Assembly: GCA_021785695.1 (NCBI GenBank)
Contig: JAJYEQ010000002.1
Location: 87,565 to 151,564, forward strand
Direction: 5' to 3'
Source of the DNA: Actinomycetes bacterium
GTDB lineage: Bacteria > Actinomycetota > Acidimicrobiia > Acidimicrobiales > RAAP-2
DNA length: 64,000 bases
Part shown: positions 20,801 through 34,974 of the stretch, in pieces
Layout: every line of letters begins with the position of its first letter
Numbering within the stretch: the stretch's first letter is position 1
Notes under the pieces: model-generated
The model's input: the letters and a program-made list of their open reading frames with translations, nothing else
Database searches by the model: none
What the model was told of the DNA's origin: nothing
Translations under genes and position numbers: made by a program

Positions 20801-20953
20801 ATGCGCGTCCTCAAGGCACTGGTCAAGGTTGGGCTCATCGCCGCGGTCGTCGCCGCGGCCATCGCGGTCACCGCTGTGGTCATGAAGGGCCGGGCGGGCC
20901 GCGACATCGAGATCGATGAGTGGCCCGAGGTCCCCGCCAACCCTGCTGCCTGA
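20801..20953 (+). CDS. Small single-TM membrane protein
   Basis: [50 protein letters not shown]. Confidence 0.6.
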   Translation: MRVLKALVKVGLIAAVVAAAIAVTAVVMKGRAGRDIEIDEWPEVPANPAA

Positions 20954-20981
20954 CAACGTGACACGCGGAAAGGGTGAGGTC

Positions 20982-21953
20982 ATGGAGTATCGCCGTCTCG
21001 GGCGCGCCGGAGTGCGCGTCAGTGCCCTGTCCCTGGGCAGTTGGGTGACCTTCGGCAATCAGGATCAGATCGCGTCGGTCGACATGGCGGTGCCGGTGCT
21101 GGATGCCGCCAAGGAGGCCGGCGTCAACTTCTTCGACAACGCCGAGGCCTACGCCGAGGGCCGGTCCGAGGAGGTGATGGGCGCCGCGCTGCGCCAGCTC
21201 GGCTGGGCTCGCCACGAGTACATGGTCTCGACCAAGCTCTTCTGGGGCATCCACAACGTCCCCAACATGCGCAACACCCTCAACCGCAAGTACCTGCTCC
21301 AGGGCCTGGAGCGATCACTCGAGCGCCTGGGGCTGGACTTCGTCGACCTCGTCTACTGCCACCGGCCCGATCCGACGACGCCCATCGAGGAGACCGTGTG
21401 GGCCATGAGCGACCTGGTCGCCCGCGGCCAGGCGCTGTACTGGGGAACCTCGGAGTGGAGCGCCGACGAGATCCGCGCGGCCATCGCGGTGGCCGAGCGC
21501 CACCACCTGCGCGCCCCGATCGTCGAGCAGCCCCAGTACAACCTGCTGTGGCGCGACCGCGTCGAGCGGGAGTACGCGCGCCTCTACGACGACGTGGGCC
21601 TGGGCACGACCATCTGGTCGCCGCTGGCTTCCGGGCTCCTGACGGGCAAGTACCTCCACGGCGTGCCCGCGGGCTCGCGGGCCACCCTGAGCGGCTACGA
21701 GTGGCTCCACGGGCTGCTGACCGACGAGGCGCGCAACCAGAAGGTGGCCGAACTCAAGGTGGTGGCCGACGAGCTGGACGTCACGCTGGCCCAGCTGTCC
21801 CTGGCGTGGTGCCTCAAGAACCCACACGTCTCCTCGGTGATCACCGGGGCCTCCTCGCCCGATCAGGTGCGCGAGAACATGGGGGCGCTCGCGGTGGTCC
21901 CGCTGCTCGACGACGAGATCATGGAGCGCATCGACGCCATCAGCCGCGCCTGA
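20982..21953 (+). CDS. Aldo/keto reductase (voltage-gated K+ channel beta-subunit-like)
   Basis: [25 protein letters not shown]...[22 protein letters not shown]...[25 protein letters not shown]. Confidence 0.95.
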   Translation: MEYRRLGRAGVRVSALSLGSWVTFGNQDQIASVDMAVPVLDAAKEAGVNFFDNAEAYAEGRSEEVMGAALRQLGWARHEYMVSTKLFWGIHNVPNMRNTLNRKYLLQGLERSLERLGLDFVDLVYCHRPDPTTPIEETVWAMSDLVARGQALYWGTSEWSADEIRAAIAVAERHHLRAPIVEQPQYNLLWRDRVEREYARLYDDVGLGTTIWSPLASGLLTGKYLHGVPAGSRATLSGYEWLHGLLTDEARNQKVAELKVVADELDVTLAQLSLAWCLKNPHVSSVITGASSPDQVRENMGALAVVPLLDDEIMERIDAISRA

Positions 21954-21966
21954 GCGGCGCGCGCGC

Positions 21967-23541
21967 TCAGCGCAGCGCGATCAGGTGGATGTCGGTGATC
22001 CCGTCGGTGGCCCGCAGCCGCTCGATGACCTCTGGCGGGGTCGGCGAGGTCGTCGAAAGGACCATGAGGGCGGTGCCGGCGGCCGGATCGGGACCCACGG
22101 CCATCGACGAGATCGAGACCTCGGCGTCCCCGAGGGCCAGTCCCACGTGACCGATCATCCCCGGGCGATCGTCGTTGCGCACGACCAGCATGGTGGCGGC
22201 CGGCGGGATCTCCACGCTGTGACCGTCCACCAGCACGATGCGGGTCTCCAGCCGCTGGCCGATGGTCATGAGCGTGCCGGCCACCTCGTGGGCATCGGAG
22301 CGCACGGTGATCAGGTTGACGTACTCGCTCGAGGCGACCGACCCCTGGTCACTCCACGTGATCGAGTGCTCGGCGGCCAGCTGGGGCGCGTTCACGAAGG
22401 TCACGCCCTGGTGTCCGGTCGCCCCGAGAAGCCCCTTGAGGGCGCACAGCGTCAGGATCTTGGTGCCGGCCCCGGCGAGCTCGCCGTTGTAGATGACCTC
22501 GAGGTCGGCGGGCTGCCCGTCCAGGAGGCCCCCGATGAAGCGGCCGAGGATCTCGGCCAGGCCCATGAACGGGCGCACCACGTTGGAGACCTCGCCGGCT
22601 GCGACGTTCACGGCGAAGGGGACGAAGTCGCCGGCCAGAGCCAGCAGCACCTGCTCGGCGATGGCGACGCCGGCCTTGTCTTGCGCCTCGGCGGTCGAGG
22701 CACCCAGGTGGGGCACCACGACGACCGAGGGCAGATCGAAGAGCGGTGACTCGGTCGTGGGCTCCTTGGCGAACACGTCGAGGGCCACGCCGTGCACCTG
22801 GCCGCTGCGGATGGCCTCGGCCACGTCAGCCTCGTTGAGGATCCCCCCGCGCGAGGCGTTCACGATGCGCACGCCGGGCTTGGTGCGCGCGAGCCGGGCC
22901 GCGTCGATCAGGTTGATCGTCTCGGGCGTCTTGGGCAGGTGGATGGTGATGAAGTCGCTGCGCGCCAGCAGCTCGTCGAGCTCGAGCAGCTCCACGCCCA
23001 TGTGGCGCGCCCGCTCCGCCGTGATGTAGGGGTCGTAGGCGATCAGCTGCATGCCGAAGGCCAGCGCCCGCTGGGCGACCAGCGCGCCGATCTTGCCGAG
23101 CCCGATGATCCCGAGCGTCTTGCCGTACAGCTCGACGCCCTCCCACTGGGAGCGCTGCCACTTGCCCGCCGTCAGTGAGGCGTGGGCCTGGGGGATGTTG
23201 CGGGCCTGGGCCAGGAGCAGCGCCATGGCGTGCTCGGCGGCCGACACGATGTTGGACTGCGGAGCGTTCACGACCATGACGCCGCGCTCGGTCGCGTGGG
23301 GCACGTCGACGTTGTCCAGGCCGATGCCCGCGCGACCCACCACCACGAGGTCGCGGGCCGCGTCGAGGGTGGCGGCGTCCACCTGGGTCGCCGAGCGGAT
23401 GATGAGCGCGTGGGCGCCCTCGATGGCCGCCAGCAGCTCCTCGGGCGACAGGCCCAGGCGCACGTCGACCTCGTGGCCGGCCTTGCGCAGCTCGTGCAGC
23501 CCCGACGCCGCGATCTCCTCGGTCACCAGTATGCGGGCCAC
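21967..23541 (-). CDS. serA: D-3-phosphoglycerate dehydrogenase
   Basis: MARILVTEEIAASGLHELRKAGHEVDVRLGLSPEELL...GRAGIGLDNVDVPHATERGVMVVNAPQSN; C-terminal ACT domain. Confidence 0.96.
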   Translation of the reverse strand: MARILVTEEIAASGLHELRKAGHEVDVRLGLSPEELLAAIEGAHALIIRSATQVDAATLDAARDLVVVGRAGIGLDNVDVPHATERGVMVVNAPQSNIVSAAEHAMALLLAQARNIPQAHASLTAGKWQRSQWEGVELYGKTLGIIGLGKIGALVAQRALAFGMQLIAYDPYITAERARHMGVELLELDELLARSDFITIHLPKTPETINLIDAARLARTKPGVRIVNASRGGILNEADVAEAIRSGQVHGVALDVFAKEPTTESPLFDLPSVVVVPHLGASTAEAQDKAGVAIAEQVLLALAGDFVPFAVNVAAGEVSNVVRPFMGLAEILGRFIGGLLDGQPADLEVIYNGELAGAGTKILTLCALKGLLGATGHQGVTFVNAPQLAAEHSITWSDQGSVASSEYVNLITVRSDAHEVAGTLMTIGQRLETRIVLVDGHSVEIPPAATMLVVRNDDRPGMIGHVGLALGDAEVSISSMAVGPDPAAGTALMVLSTTSPTPPEVIERLRATDGITDIHLIALR

Positions 23542-23582
23542 CCTGCTCCTTCCCTCACGCGTGGGTCCAGGCTACGCGCTGC

Positions 23583-24782
23583 TCAGCGCCCCTCCACCAG
23601 CGCCGCCAGCCGCCCCAGTCCCTCGACCAGGGCGTCGTCGCCCAGGGCGTAACTCAGGCGGAAGTAGCCCGGAGCGCCGAAGGCCTCACCGGGCACGACG
23701 GCGATCTGGATGCTGGCCAGTACCAGCTCGGCCAGCTCGGCCGAGGTCTGGGCCCGCTGGCCGCGCAGGTCCCGGCCGAGCAGCCCCTCGACATTGGGGA
23801 AGCAGTAGAACGCGCCCTCGGGCTCCGCGCAGCGCACGCCGTCGATGGCGTTCAGCATCGACGTCATCGTCTGGCGGCGCCGGTCGAAGGCCTGGCGCAT
23901 CTCCTCGACGGCCGACTGGTCGCCCGTCAGGGCGGCGACCGCGGCGCGCTGGGACACGTTGGAGATGTTCGAGGTCGTCTGGCTCTGGTAGGTGATGGCC
24001 GCCGCCACCACGTCGCGCGGCCCGGCGAGCCAGCCCACGCGCCAGCCCGTCATGGCGTACGACTTGGCCACGCCGTTGACGACGACCCACCGGTCGCCGA
24101 CCTCGGGGGCCACGACGGGCAGCGACACCTGGGTGGCCGACCCGTAGACCAGGTGCTCGTAGATCTCGTCGGCCAAGACCCAGATGCCGTGCTCGGCCGC
24201 CCAACGCCCGATCGCGGCCACCTCCTCGGGGGCCACCACCGCACCGGTCGGGTTCGAGGGCGAGACGAAGACGAGCACCTTGGTGCGCGCGTTGCGGTAG
24301 GGCTCCAGGTCCTCGACCCGCAGGCGGAACCCGTTCTCCTCGCTCAGGGGAACCGCCACGGGGCGGCCGCCGGCCAGGTACACCGCCTCGGGATAGGTCG
24401 TCCAGTAGGGCGCGGGGATCAGGACTTCGTCGCCCGGATCGAGCAGGGTCACGAAGGCCGTGGCCACCGCGTGCTTGCCCCCATTGGTCACCAGGACCTG
24501 GTCAGAGGTGATATCCAGGCCCGAGTCCCGCCGCGACTTCTCGACGATGGCGGCGCGCAGCTCGGGCAGCCCGGCCGTCGGCGTGTACTTGTGGTTGACC
24601 GGCTGCGCGCAGGCCCACGCGGCCGCCTCCACGACGTGCGGGGGCGTGGGAAAGTCGGGCTCGCCCGCCCCAAAGACGATCACCGGCTCACCGCGGGCCT
24701 GCAGGGCCTTGGCCTTCGCGTCCACCGCCAGGGTCGCGCTGGGGGCCAGCCCCGCCACTCGGTCACTGATCCGCGAGCCCAC
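23583..24782 (-). CDS. Pyridoxal phosphate-dependent aminotransferase (aspartate aminotransferase family)
   Basis: [21 protein letters not shown]...[24 protein letters not shown]...[23 protein letters not shown]. Confidence 0.95.
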   Translation of the reverse strand: MGSRISDRVAGLAPSATLAVDAKAKALQARGEPVIVFGAGEPDFPTPPHVVEAAAWACAQPVNHKYTPTAGLPELRAAIVEKSRRDSGLDITSDQVLVTNGGKHAVATAFVTLLDPGDEVLIPAPYWTTYPEAVYLAGGRPVAVPLSEENGFRLRVEDLEPYRNARTKVLVFVSPSNPTGAVVAPEEVAAIGRWAAEHGIWVLADEIYEHLVYGSATQVSLPVVAPEVGDRWVVVNGVAKSYAMTGWRVGWLAGPRDVVAAAITYQSQTTSNISNVSQRAAVAALTGDQSAVEEMRQAFDRRRQTMTSMLNAIDGVRCAEPEGAFYCFPNVEGLLGRDLRGQRAQTSAELAELVLASIQIAVVPGEAFGAPGYFRLSYALGDDALVEGLGRLAALVEGR

Positions 24783-24805
24783 GCGTACTCCCCTCGGCGC
24801 CTTCG

Positions 24806-25942
<1,137 letters not shown>

Positions 25943-25966
25943 GGATCCGCGGACCCCTCCCGGCGC

Positions 25967-26997
<1,031 letters not shown>

Positions 26998-27001
<4 letters not shown>

Positions 27002-27558
27002 CGCGATCCTCTCTCGGGGTTGGTCAGCTCCTGGCCCAGCCTAGGAACGGCCAGTCGTCCGGTTCGGTGGAGCTCGACGCTGGAGTAGTCCTCCAGAGCC
27101 CGCTCGAACTCGTCACAGCTGGCCGGGGTCCCCGCCAGCATCACGGTGACGGCGCCGGGGTCCACGTCGATGATCGAGGCGCCCGCGCGTCCCAGGATGT
27201 CGAGCAGCGACGTGCGGTTCGACACGTCGGTGGCGATCGTCGCGAGCAGCAGCTCACGCTCGACGGCGTCGCGGGGCGCGATGTCCCAGATGTCCACCAC
27301 GTTGACCAGCTTGTCGAGCTGACCCATCACCTGCTCGAGGGGCGCCGACTCGGCGTCCACGACGATCGTGATGCGGGAGAAGCGCGCGTGACGCTCCGAG
27401 GGCGCCACCGCCAGCGAGTAGATGTTGAATCCCCGGCGGGCGAAGAGGCCGGCGATGCGCGCCAGCACGCCCGACTTGTTCTCCACCAGCACCGACAAGA
27501 TGTGGTGGCGCACCGGGGAGTGGACCACCTCGCCGGCGAAGGGCTCGGGCGTGTTCAT
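26998..27558 (-). CDS. ilvN: Acetolactate synthase small subunit
   Basis: [41 protein letters not shown] domain. Confidence 0.96.
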
Positions 27559-29270
27559 CGGGTCTCCTTGCGCTGGGAGGGGTGGACCAGGATGTCGTCG
27601 TTGCTGGCGCCGGCGGGCACCATCGGGAAGACCTTCTCGGTCGCGTCGACCCGGAAGTCGATCACCACGGGGACGTCATTGATGGCGTTGGCCTCGTCGA
27701 TCACGTCGCTCATCTCCTTGGGCGTGGTCGCGCGCAGGCCGACACACCCCATGGCCTCGGCCAGCTTGACGTAGTCGGGCAGGTCCGCCGACAGGTAGAC
27801 CTCGGAGTAGCGCTCGTCGTAGAACATCTCCTGCCACTGGCGCACCATGCCCAGGTAGGAGTTGTTGAGGATCGCGATCTTGACGGGAATCCCCTCGCTG
27901 CGAGCCGTCACCAGCTCCTGGGCCGTCATCTGGAAGCAGCCGTCGCCGTCGATGCACCACACCGTGCGGTCGGGCCGCCCGACCTTGGCGCCGATGGCGG
28001 CGGGCACCCCGAATCCCATGGTCCCCGCGCCCCCCGAGTTGACCCACGAGTTGGGCTCCTCGAAGGGCCAGAACTGCGCCGTCCACATCTGGTGCTGGCC
28101 GACCCCCGAGGCCACGATGGTGCCCTCGGGGGCGTTCGCGGCGAGCGACTCGATGACGTGCTGGGGGCGCAGGGGCCCTTCGGTGGGCTCGTCGTCGTAG
28201 GTGAGCGGGTAGGTGGTCTGCCACGAGCGGATCTCGGACCACCAGGTGTCCAGCCGCGGCGGCGTCGCCCCGGCGGCCTCCCAGGCGCGCAGCACCGCCC
28301 CGACGTCGCCTTGGATCGCCACGTCGGCCTGGCGGATCTTGCCCAGCTCGGCCCGGTCGATGTCCACGTGGATCACCCGGGCTCCGGGGGCGAAGGCCGC
28401 CGTGCGCCCGGTGACGCGGTCGTCGAAGCGCGCCCCGAGGGCGATCAGCAGGTCACTGCGCTGCATGGCGGTCACGGCGGCGTAGACGCCGTGCATCCCC
28501 GGCATGCCCAGGTGCAGCTCGTGCGAGTGCGGGAACGCCCCACGCGCCATGAGCGTCGTCACCACCGGGATCCGGGTCCGCTCGGCGAAGGCGCGCAGTT
28601 CGGCGGTGGCCCGCGACTTCAGCGTGCCGCCCCCGACGTAGAGCACGGGACGCTCGGCCGCGGCGATGAGCGCCACGGCGCGCTCCACGTCGGCCTCGTC
28701 GAGGTCGACCAGCGGATGGTATCCGGGCAGGTCGTACTCCTCGGGGCCCGCCGGGTACCACCACTCCATGGTCGACTGCGCCACGTCCTTGGGCAGGTCG
28801 ATCAGGACCGGCCCCGGCCGCCCGGTCGTGGCGAGGTGGAAGGCCGCCGCGACCGCCCGGGGAATGTCGTGGGCCGTGCGGACCAGGAAGTTGTGCTTGG
28901 TCACGCCCATCGTGATGCCGGTGATGTCGCACTCCTGGAAGGCGTCCAGGCCGATCGAGCTCGTGGCGACCTGGCCGGTGACCACCACCAGCGGCGTCGA
29001 GTCCATGTGCGCGTTGGCGATGGGGGTGACGATGTTGGTCGAGCCCGGACCGCTGGTCACCATGGCCACGCCCGGTCGTCCGGTGGCCAGCGAGTAGCCC
29101 TCGGCCATGTGCCCGGCGCCCTGCTCGTGGCGCACCAGGATGTGCCGGATGCTCGAGTCCAGCAGCGGATCGTAGACCGGCAGGATCGCCCCGCCGGGCA
29201 GGCCGAACACGGTGTCGACCCCCTGCTGCTCGAGGCTCTTGATCAGGGCTTGGGCTCCGGTGAGTTGCAC
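27555..29270 (-). CDS. ilvB: Acetolactate synthase large subunit
   Basis: [36 protein letters not shown]...HVGLGQHQMW-type TPP region [41 protein letters not shown]. Confidence 0.97.
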   Translation of the reverse strand: MQLTGAQALIKSLEQQGVDTVFGLPGGAILPVYDPLLDSSIRHILVRHEQGAGHMAEGYSLATGRPGVAMVTSGPGSTNIVTPIANAHMDSTPLVVVTGQVATSSIGLDAFQECDITGITMGVTKHNFLVRTAHDIPRAVAAAFHLATTGRPGPVLIDLPKDVAQSTMEWWYPAGPEEYDLPGYHPLVDLDEADVERAVALIAAAERPVLYVGGGTLKSRATAELRAFAERTRIPVVTTLMARGAFPHSHELHLGMPGMHGVYAAVTAMQRSDLLIALGARFDDRVTGRTAAFAPGARVIHVDIDRAELGKIRQADVAIQGDVGAVLRAWEAAGATPPRLDTWWSEIRSWQTTYPLTYDDEPTEGPLRPQHVIESLAANAPEGTIVASGVGQHQMWTAQFWPFEEPNSWVNSGGAGTMGFGVPAAIGAKVGRPDRTVWCIDGDGCFQMTAQELVTARSEGIPVKIAILNNSYLGMVRQWQEMFYDERYSEVYLSADLPDYVKLAEAMGCVGLRATTPKEMSDVIDEANAINDVPVVIDFRVDATEKVFPMVPAGASNDDILVHPSQRKETR

Positions 29271-29294
29271 AATGCCTACTTCCGTCTGGGTAAC

Positions 29295-29320
29295 AAAAAA
29301 GGCCTCCCGTCTGGGAGGCC
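29295..29320 (-). terminator. Rho-independent terminator/attenuator in the ilvB leader
   Basis: Minus strand GGCCTCCC-AGAC-GGGAGGCC-TTTTTT. Confidence 0.88.
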
Positions 29321-29342
29321 ACCGGCGTCTACGAGGGCGTGA

Positions 29343-29390
29343 CTACCGGCGACCGCCCCCAATTACCAGGAGAGTCCCGCCGTTCGCCAC
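29343..29390 (-). CDS. ilvB leader peptide MANGGTLLVIGGGRR (GTG start; longer in-frame GTG at 29408 possible)
   Basis: GTG GCG AAC GGC GGG ACT CTC CTG GTA ATT GGG GGC GGT CGC CGG TAG; consecutive Leu-Leu-Val-Ile codons upstream of the terminator. Confidence 0.68.
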   Translation of the reverse strand: MANGGTLLVIGGGRR

Positions 29391-29445
29391 CGTGTCATCT
29401 AAGCACACCCGATGCGGACGGCACAAGCCAGGTCGCGGGGTTCGC

Positions 29446-31125
29446 TCAGCGGGACGTCACCGCCCCACGCTCGGCGCCCTGGACGAGTCGGGCGAACTTG
29501 TCGAGCACGCCCGTGGTGTAGCGGGGGGTGAAGGGGGCCAGGTGCGCGGCGCGCGCCGCCAGCGTGGCCTCGTCGACCAGCAGGTCGATGCGGTGGGTGC
29601 TCACGTCGATCTCGATCTCGTCGCCGTCGGCGACCAGAGCGATCGGTCCACCGTCGAGGGCCTCGGGCGCCACGTGGCCCACGCAGAACCCGTGGGTCCC
29701 CCCCGAGAAGCGCCCGTCGGTGACCAGCGCCGAGTCGCTGCCACGGCCCACGCCCTTCATCGCGCCGGTGATGGCCAGCATCTCGCGCATCCCCGGCCCG
29801 GACTTGGGTCCCTCGTAGCGCACGACGACCACCGTCTTCGGCTCGATCTCGCCGGCCAGGATCGCCGTCATGGCCGCGTCCTCCCCGTCAAAGACCCGGG
29901 CCCGACCCCGAAAGTGCAGGTCGTCGATGCCCGCCACCTTGACCACCGAGCCGCGCGGGGCCAGGGTGCCGCTGAGCACTGCGATGCCCCCCTGGGCGTG
30001 GATCGGGTGGTCCAGGTCGTGGATGACGTCGCCGTCGGGCGGGCGCGCCGCGAACTGCGCCAGGCTCTCGGCCATCGTGGCGCCGGTCACGGTGAGCGCG
30101 TCCCCGTGGAGCAGCCCGCGCTCCAGCAGGTGCGCCAGCACGACCGGGACGCCCCCGATGGCGTCGATGTCGCTCATGTGGTAGCGACCGTGGGGCTTGG
30201 TGTCGGCGATGTGCGGCACGCGAGCGGCCACGCGGTTGAAGTCCTCGAGCTCCAGGGGGACCCGGGCCTCGTGGGCGATCGCTAGGAGGTGGAGCACCGC
30301 GTTGGTGGACCCCCCCAGGGCCATCACCACGGCGATGGCGTTCTCGAAGGCCTCGCGCGTCAGGATGGCCCGGGCCGTGATCCCCTCGTCGAGCAGGTGC
30401 AGGACCGCCTGGCCCGTGCGGTAGGCGTAGTCCTCACGGCGCGGGTCGATGGCCGGGACCGAGGCGCTGCCGAGCAGCGACATGCCCAGGGCCTCCCCCA
30501 CGCTGGCCATGGTGTTGGCGGTGAACATGCCCGCGCAGCTCCCCTCGCCCGGGCAGGCGGCCAGCTCGACGGCGCGCAGCCCGTCGTCGCTGAGCGCGCC
30601 CACGGCGTTGGCGCCCACCGCCTCGAAGACCGACGTGATGTCGATGGCCTGTCCCTCCAGGTGGCCCGGCATGATCGTGCCGCCGTAGAAGAAGGCGCTG
30701 GGCACGTCGAGGCGGGCGGCCGCCATCAGCATGCCCGGCAGGGACTTGTCGCACCCCGCCAGAGTCACCAGGGCGTCGAATCGCTCGGCGTGCATGACGG
30801 TCTCCACCGAGTCCGCGATCACCTCGCGGCTCACCAGCGAGGCCCGCATGCCCTCGTGGCCCATCGAGATCCCGTCGGAGACGGCAATCGTGACGAACTC
30901 GAAGGGCACCGCGCCCGCGTCGCGGATCGCCTGCTTGGCCCGCGCCGCCAGGCGGTTGAGCGGCAGGTTGCAGGGCGTGACCTCGTTCCAGCTCGAGGCC
31001 ACTGCGACCTGCGCCTTGGCCATGTCCGCGTCGTCGAGACCCATCGCGCGCAGCATCGCGCGCGCGGGGGCCCGGCCGTTGCCCAAGGTGACCTCAGTGG
31101 ACCGGGGGGTGGGGTGGGCGTTCAT
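29446..31125 (-). CDS. ilvD: Dihydroxy-acid dehydratase
   Basis: [17 protein letters not shown]...[33 protein letters not shown]...[18 protein letters not shown]. Confidence 0.97.
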   Translation of the reverse strand: MNAHPTPRSTEVTLGNGRAPARAMLRAMGLDDADMAKAQVAVASSWNEVTPCNLPLNRLAARAKQAIRDAGAVPFEFVTIAVSDGISMGHEGMRASLVSREVIADSVETVMHAERFDALVTLAGCDKSLPGMLMAAARLDVPSAFFYGGTIMPGHLEGQAIDITSVFEAVGANAVGALSDDGLRAVELAACPGEGSCAGMFTANTMASVGEALGMSLLGSASVPAIDPRREDYAYRTGQAVLHLLDEGITARAILTREAFENAIAVVMALGGSTNAVLHLLAIAHEARVPLELEDFNRVAARVPHIADTKPHGRYHMSDIDAIGGVPVVLAHLLERGLLHGDALTVTGATMAESLAQFAARPPDGDVIHDLDHPIHAQGGIAVLSGTLAPRGSVVKVAGIDDLHFRGRARVFDGEDAAMTAILAGEIEPKTVVVVRYEGPKSGPGMREMLAITGAMKGVGRGSDSALVTDGRFSGGTHGFCVGHVAPEALDGGPIALVADGDEIEIDVSTHRIDLLVDEATLAARAAHLAPFTPRYTTGVLDKFARLVQGAERGAVTSR

Positions 31126-31147
31126 GGGGGTAGTTTACGAAGCCCGC

Positions 31148-32134
31148 TCAGCGGCGCGGGGCGGTGGCCGTGACGGTCTCGCCGAGGGCCTCGAGCTCGA
31201 CCCACGTCGAGCCGGGGCGCAGGGCGATGACGCGCCCACCCGCGGCGCGCAGGGCGATCGGCCGGCGCAAGGCGGTGTGGAACCAGCCACCGCGCTGCAG
31301 GCGCCCGTCGCTGAACACCAGGGCGGTCCCGTGGCCCATGAGGTCGGCCTCGGCGCCGATGTTGCCGACGCCGCCGATGTAGTTGACCTGGAGCACGACC
31401 ACGTTGGTCGGCGCCACGGCCACCCCGGCCGCCGTGCGCTCTGGCGCCCCGAAGATCGATCGCGTCCAGTCGTGATGGACCCCGTCCCACGTGTAGCTCA
31501 CGGCGTAGCCCGCCGGGAAGTTCACCGAGAACGTCGCCACCGGCGCCCCGCGCGCTGGGTGGCCGGACGCGACGTAGGTGAAGAGGGGCTGGGGGGGCGA
31601 GGCGCGACGGGCCTCGGCCAGCAGCCGGGTCGGGTCGAGCAGCAGGTTGTGCGGCGGCATGCGCAGCGCCGTGCGGAACATCGCGGGCCCGGCCGTCGCC
31701 TCGTCGAAGCGCTGCACCGGCGCGGTGGCGATGCTGTTGAGGGCGTAGGCCGCACCGCCCGAGAAGGCGAAGACGCCGCCCAGGGGGGACACCACCAGCC
31801 GGTCGGTGCGCCTCACCGACCGCACCGGGCCAATCACGCCGGGCAGCCGCGAGTTGAACACGGCGGCCAGGCGCGTGATGCCACCCTCGACGATCTCCTC
31901 GTAGACCACGTCGGCGTCGTTGATGCCGAACAGCGGATGCGCGTTGGGGGTGTTGTCGATCTTGACCGTGAGGGCGGGCCGGTGGGCCGCCGCGGCGGAC
32001 TCGGGCAGCCCGGTCAGGGGGGCCAGGTGCCGAGGGCGCCGTCCGGCCGCCGCGGGCGTCGCGGCGAGCAGCCCGGCCACCCCGACGGCCACGAGCCCCG
32101 CCGCGGCCGCGCGCGTCGTGGGGCGCCAGCGCAT
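31148..32134 (-). CDS. DUF3048 domain-containing secreted protein
   Basis: LAPLTGLPESAAAAHRPALTVKIDNTPNAHPLFGINDADVVYEEIVEGGITRLAAVFNSRLPGVIGPVRSVR. Confidence 0.88.
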   Translation of the reverse strand: MRWRPTTRAAAAGLVAVGVAGLLAATPAAAGRRPRHLAPLTGLPESAAAAHRPALTVKIDNTPNAHPLFGINDADVVYEEIVEGGITRLAAVFNSRLPGVIGPVRSVRRTDRLVVSPLGGVFAFSGGAAYALNSIATAPVQRFDEATAGPAMFRTALRMPPHNLLLDPTRLLAEARRASPPQPLFTYVASGHPARGAPVATFSVNFPAGYAVSYTWDGVHHDWTRSIFGAPERTAAGVAVAPTNVVVLQVNYIGGVGNIGAEADLMGHGTALVFSDGRLQRGGWFHTALRRPIALRAAGGRVIALRPGSTWVELEALGETVTATAPRR

Positions 32135-32138
32135 CGGC

Positions 32139-33554
32139 CTAGCGCCGCGACTCCAGCTCGGCCAGCACCTGCTGACCGTTGGCCCGCCCCCGGGTGGCCT
32201 TCATCACCACGCCCACGAAGAACTGGGCCAGCTTGTCCTCGCCCGCGCGGTAGCGCGCCCATTCGTCGGGATGTTCGGCCACCGCCTGGGACACCGTGCC
32301 CGAGAGATCGTCGGCGTTCATGGGTGCGAATCCGCGTCGCTCCACGATCTCGGCCACCTCGCCACCGCCGCGCACCAGCTCGGCCAGGACCGCCTTGGCC
32401 TGGGTGGCCGACAGCGTCCCGGCCGCCTCGCGCGCGAGGACCTCGGCGAACGCGTCGGGGCGCACCTGCCCGGGCCCGTCCAGGCCGGCCAGCTCGTTGG
32501 CCGCGCGCGACAGGGCCACCGTGGCCTCCACGTCCCGGGCGACGGCCGCCTCGACGAACCCGTCCAGTCCGGCGCCGACGACGGCGTCGAGCACGTCGCC
32601 GGGCACCACGGCGCCGCGCGCCAGGCTGGCCAGGGCGGCTCGCCGCTGCGCGGGCATCGGGCCCAGGCCGTCGCGGATGCGCGCGATCATGGCGGGATCC
32701 GGCACCAGGTCGGTCAGATCGGGCTCGCGGAAGTACCGGTAGTCCTCGGCCTCCTCCTTGACCCGCATCGTGCTGGTCTCGCCGCTGCCCTCGTCCCAGT
32801 GCCGCGTCTCCTGGCGTACCTGCCCGCCCGCGAGGATCAGCTCGATCTGGCGCTCGGCCTCGTAGGCCACGGCCCGCTGCAGGCTGCGCAGGGAGTTGAG
32901 GTTCTTGATCTCGCAACGCGTGCCCAGAGGCGCGCCCGGGAGGCGCACCGAGACGTTGGCGTCCACGCGTAGGGATCCCTCCTCCATGCGCCCGTCCGAG
33001 GCGCCGGTCGCGATGAGGATCGCCCGCAGCTCGGCGACGTAGAGCCGGGCCTGCTCGGGTGAGCGCATGTCGGGCTCCGACACGATCTCCACCAGGGGCA
33101 CGCCCGCCCGGTTGTAGTCGACCAGCGACCGCTCGGCATCGTGCATGCGCCCGGTGCCGCCCAGGTGCGTGGACTTGCCGGTGTCCTCCTCGAGGTGCGC
33201 GCGCACGATCCCCACCCGGGAACCGTCGGACAGGTCGAGGTATCCCCCCTCGTTGATGGGTCGGTCGTACTGGGAGATCTGGAAGTCCTTGGGCATGTCG
33301 GGGTAGAAGTAGTTCTTCCGGTGGAAGGTCGACGCTCCGACCCGGGAGTGCAGAGCCGTCCCGATGGCCACCGCCAGCTCCACCGCCCGCGCGTTGAGCA
33401 CCGGCAGGGACCCGGGCAGCCCGAGGCACACCGGGCACACCTGGGTGTTGGGCTCGGCGCCAAAGGCGTTGGCGCAGCTGCAGAACATCTTGCTGGCCGT
33501 CAGCAGCTCGGTGTGCACCTCGAGGCCGACCACCATCTCCCAGCCCTCACGCAC
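32139..33554 (-). CDS. gatB: Asp-tRNA(Asn)/Glu-tRNA(Gln) amidotransferase subunit B
   Basis: WEMVVGLEVHTELLTASKMFCSC...CPVCLGLPGSLPVLN...KNYFYPDMPKDFQISQYDRPI. Confidence 0.97.
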   Translation of the reverse strand: MREGWEMVVGLEVHTELLTASKMFCSCANAFGAEPNTQVCPVCLGLPGSLPVLNARAVELAVAIGTALHSRVGASTFHRKNYFYPDMPKDFQISQYDRPINEGGYLDLSDGSRVGIVRAHLEEDTGKSTHLGGTGRMHDAERSLVDYNRAGVPLVEIVSEPDMRSPEQARLYVAELRAILIATGASDGRMEEGSLRVDANVSVRLPGAPLGTRCEIKNLNSLRSLQRAVAYEAERQIELILAGGQVRQETRHWDEGSGETSTMRVKEEAEDYRYFREPDLTDLVPDPAMIARIRDGLGPMPAQRRAALASLARGAVVPGDVLDAVVGAGLDGFVEAAVARDVEATVALSRAANELAGLDGPGQVRPDAFAEVLAREAAGTLSATQAKAVLAELVRGGGEVAEIVERRGFAPMNADDLSGTVSQAVAEHPDEWARYRAGEDKLAQFFVGVVMKATRGRANGQQVLAELESRR

Positions 33555-34974
33555 CGGGCACCCCCCGTCCCGCCTCCACCACGGCGGCCGCCGCCACCAG
33601 GCGCTCCTCGCTGCGGGCCGGGCCGAGCAGCTGCACGCCGAGCGGCAGCCCGCTGGCCCCGCTCCCGAAGGGCACCGAGATGGCCGCGTGGCCGGACAGG
33701 TTGGTGGGGATGGTGAAGACGTCCGAGAGGTACATGGCCATCGGGTCGCTCACCTTGGCCCCCAGCGCGAAGGCCTCCGAGGGCGCCGTCGCCCCGAGGA
33801 GCAGGTCGGCGCTGGCGTAGGCGCGCTCGAAGGCCTCGATCATGACCGTGCGGACCTTCAGCGCCTGGCCGTAGTAGGCGTCGTAGTAGCCCGCCGAGAG
33901 CGCGTAGGTCCCCAGCATGATGCGGCGCTTGACCTCGGCGCCGAACCCCGCGGTGCGCGTCGCCACGTACATCTCGGTGATGTCGGAGCCCGCGACGCGC
34001 AGCCCGAAGCGCACGCCGTCGTAGCGCGCCAGGTTGCTGGAGGCCTCGGCCGGCGCGATGAGGTAGTACGCGCTGAGGCCGAGGCGCAACTCGGGGATGG
34101 ACACCTCGCTGAGTGTGGCGCCCGCCGCGGCCAGGACCTCGGCCGCGCCCGCGACGGCGGCCACGACCTCGGGGTCGGCCCCCTCGACCAGCTCGCGCAC
34201 GATCCCGATGCGCCGGCCCGCGACGCCTTGGTCCAGGTGCGCGATCAGCGCGGGGGCCGGGCCCGGCAGTGACGTGCTGTCGCGAGGGTCGTGGCCGGCG
34301 ATGGCCTCGAGGCTCGCGGCGGCGTCGGCCACGCTGCGGGCCAGGGGGCCGATCTGGTCGAGGGAGCTGGCAAAGGCCACCAAGCCGTAGCGCGAGACCA
34401 GCCCGTAGGTGGGCTTGATGCCGACCAGCCCGCACAGGGCGGCGGGCTGGCGGATCGAGCCACCGGTGTCGCTGCCCAAAGCGACGGGCACCATCCCCGC
34501 CGCGACCGCCGCAGCCGAGCCGCCCGACGAGCCGCCCGGCACCCGGGTGGGGTTGAGTGGGTTGCGGGTGGGGCCGTAGGCCGAGGTCTCGGTGGACGAG
34601 CCCATCGCGAACTCGTCCATGTTGGTCTTGCCCACCGGCACCGCGCCCGCCGCGAGCAGGCGCTCGACCGCAGTCGCCGTGTAGGGCGGGCGCCATCCCG
34701 ACAGGATCCGCGACCCGCACGTCGTGGGCACGCCGGTCTGGCACAGGTTGTCCTTGAGCCCCACGGGCACGCCCGCCAGGATCCCGGGGTCGCGGCCGGC
34801 CGCCACCGCGGCGTCGACGGCGGCGGCCCGCTCCAGCGCCGACTCACCCTCGACGTGGACGAAGACGTTGAGCTCTCCATTGCGCGCCGCGATGGCGGTG
34901 AGGGCCTCCTCGGTCACCGAGACGGCCGAGCGCTCGCCCGACCGCACCCGGGCGGCGATCTCCAGCGCGTTCAC
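33547..34974 (-). CDS. gatA: Asp-tRNA(Asn)/Glu-tRNA(Gln) amidotransferase subunit A
   Basis: [24 protein letters not shown]...[47 protein letters not shown]. Confidence 0.97.
   Translation of the reverse strand: MNALEIAARVRSGERSAVSVTEEALTAIAARNGELNVFVHVEGESALERAAAVDAAVAAGRDPGILAGVPVGLKDNLCQTGVPTTCGSRILSGWRPPYTATAVERLLAAGAVPVGKTNMDEFAMGSSTETSAYGPTRNPLNPTRVPGGSSGGSAAAVAAGMVPVALGSDTGGSIRQPAALCGLVGIKPTYGLVSRYGLVAFASSLDQIGPLARSVADAAASLEAIAGHDPRDSTSLPGPAPALIAHLDQGVAGRRIGIVRELVEGADPEVVAAVAGAAEVLAAAGATLSEVSIPELRLGLSAYYLIAPAEASSNLARYDGVRFGLRVAGSDITEMYVATRTAGFGAEVKRRIMLGTYALSAGYYDAYYGQALKVRTVMIEAFERAYASADLLLGATAPSEAFALGAKVSDPMAMYLSDVFTIPTNLSGHAAISVPFGSGASGLPLGVQLLGPARSEERLVAAAAVVEAGRGVPGA

Noticed and set aside
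27582-29342. 586-aa plus-strand ORF
   Set aside because: Shadow of ilvB on the opposite strand.
30731-32761. 676-aa plus-strand ORF
   Set aside because: Antisense to ilvD, DUF3048 and gatB; Arg/Pro-rich artefact.
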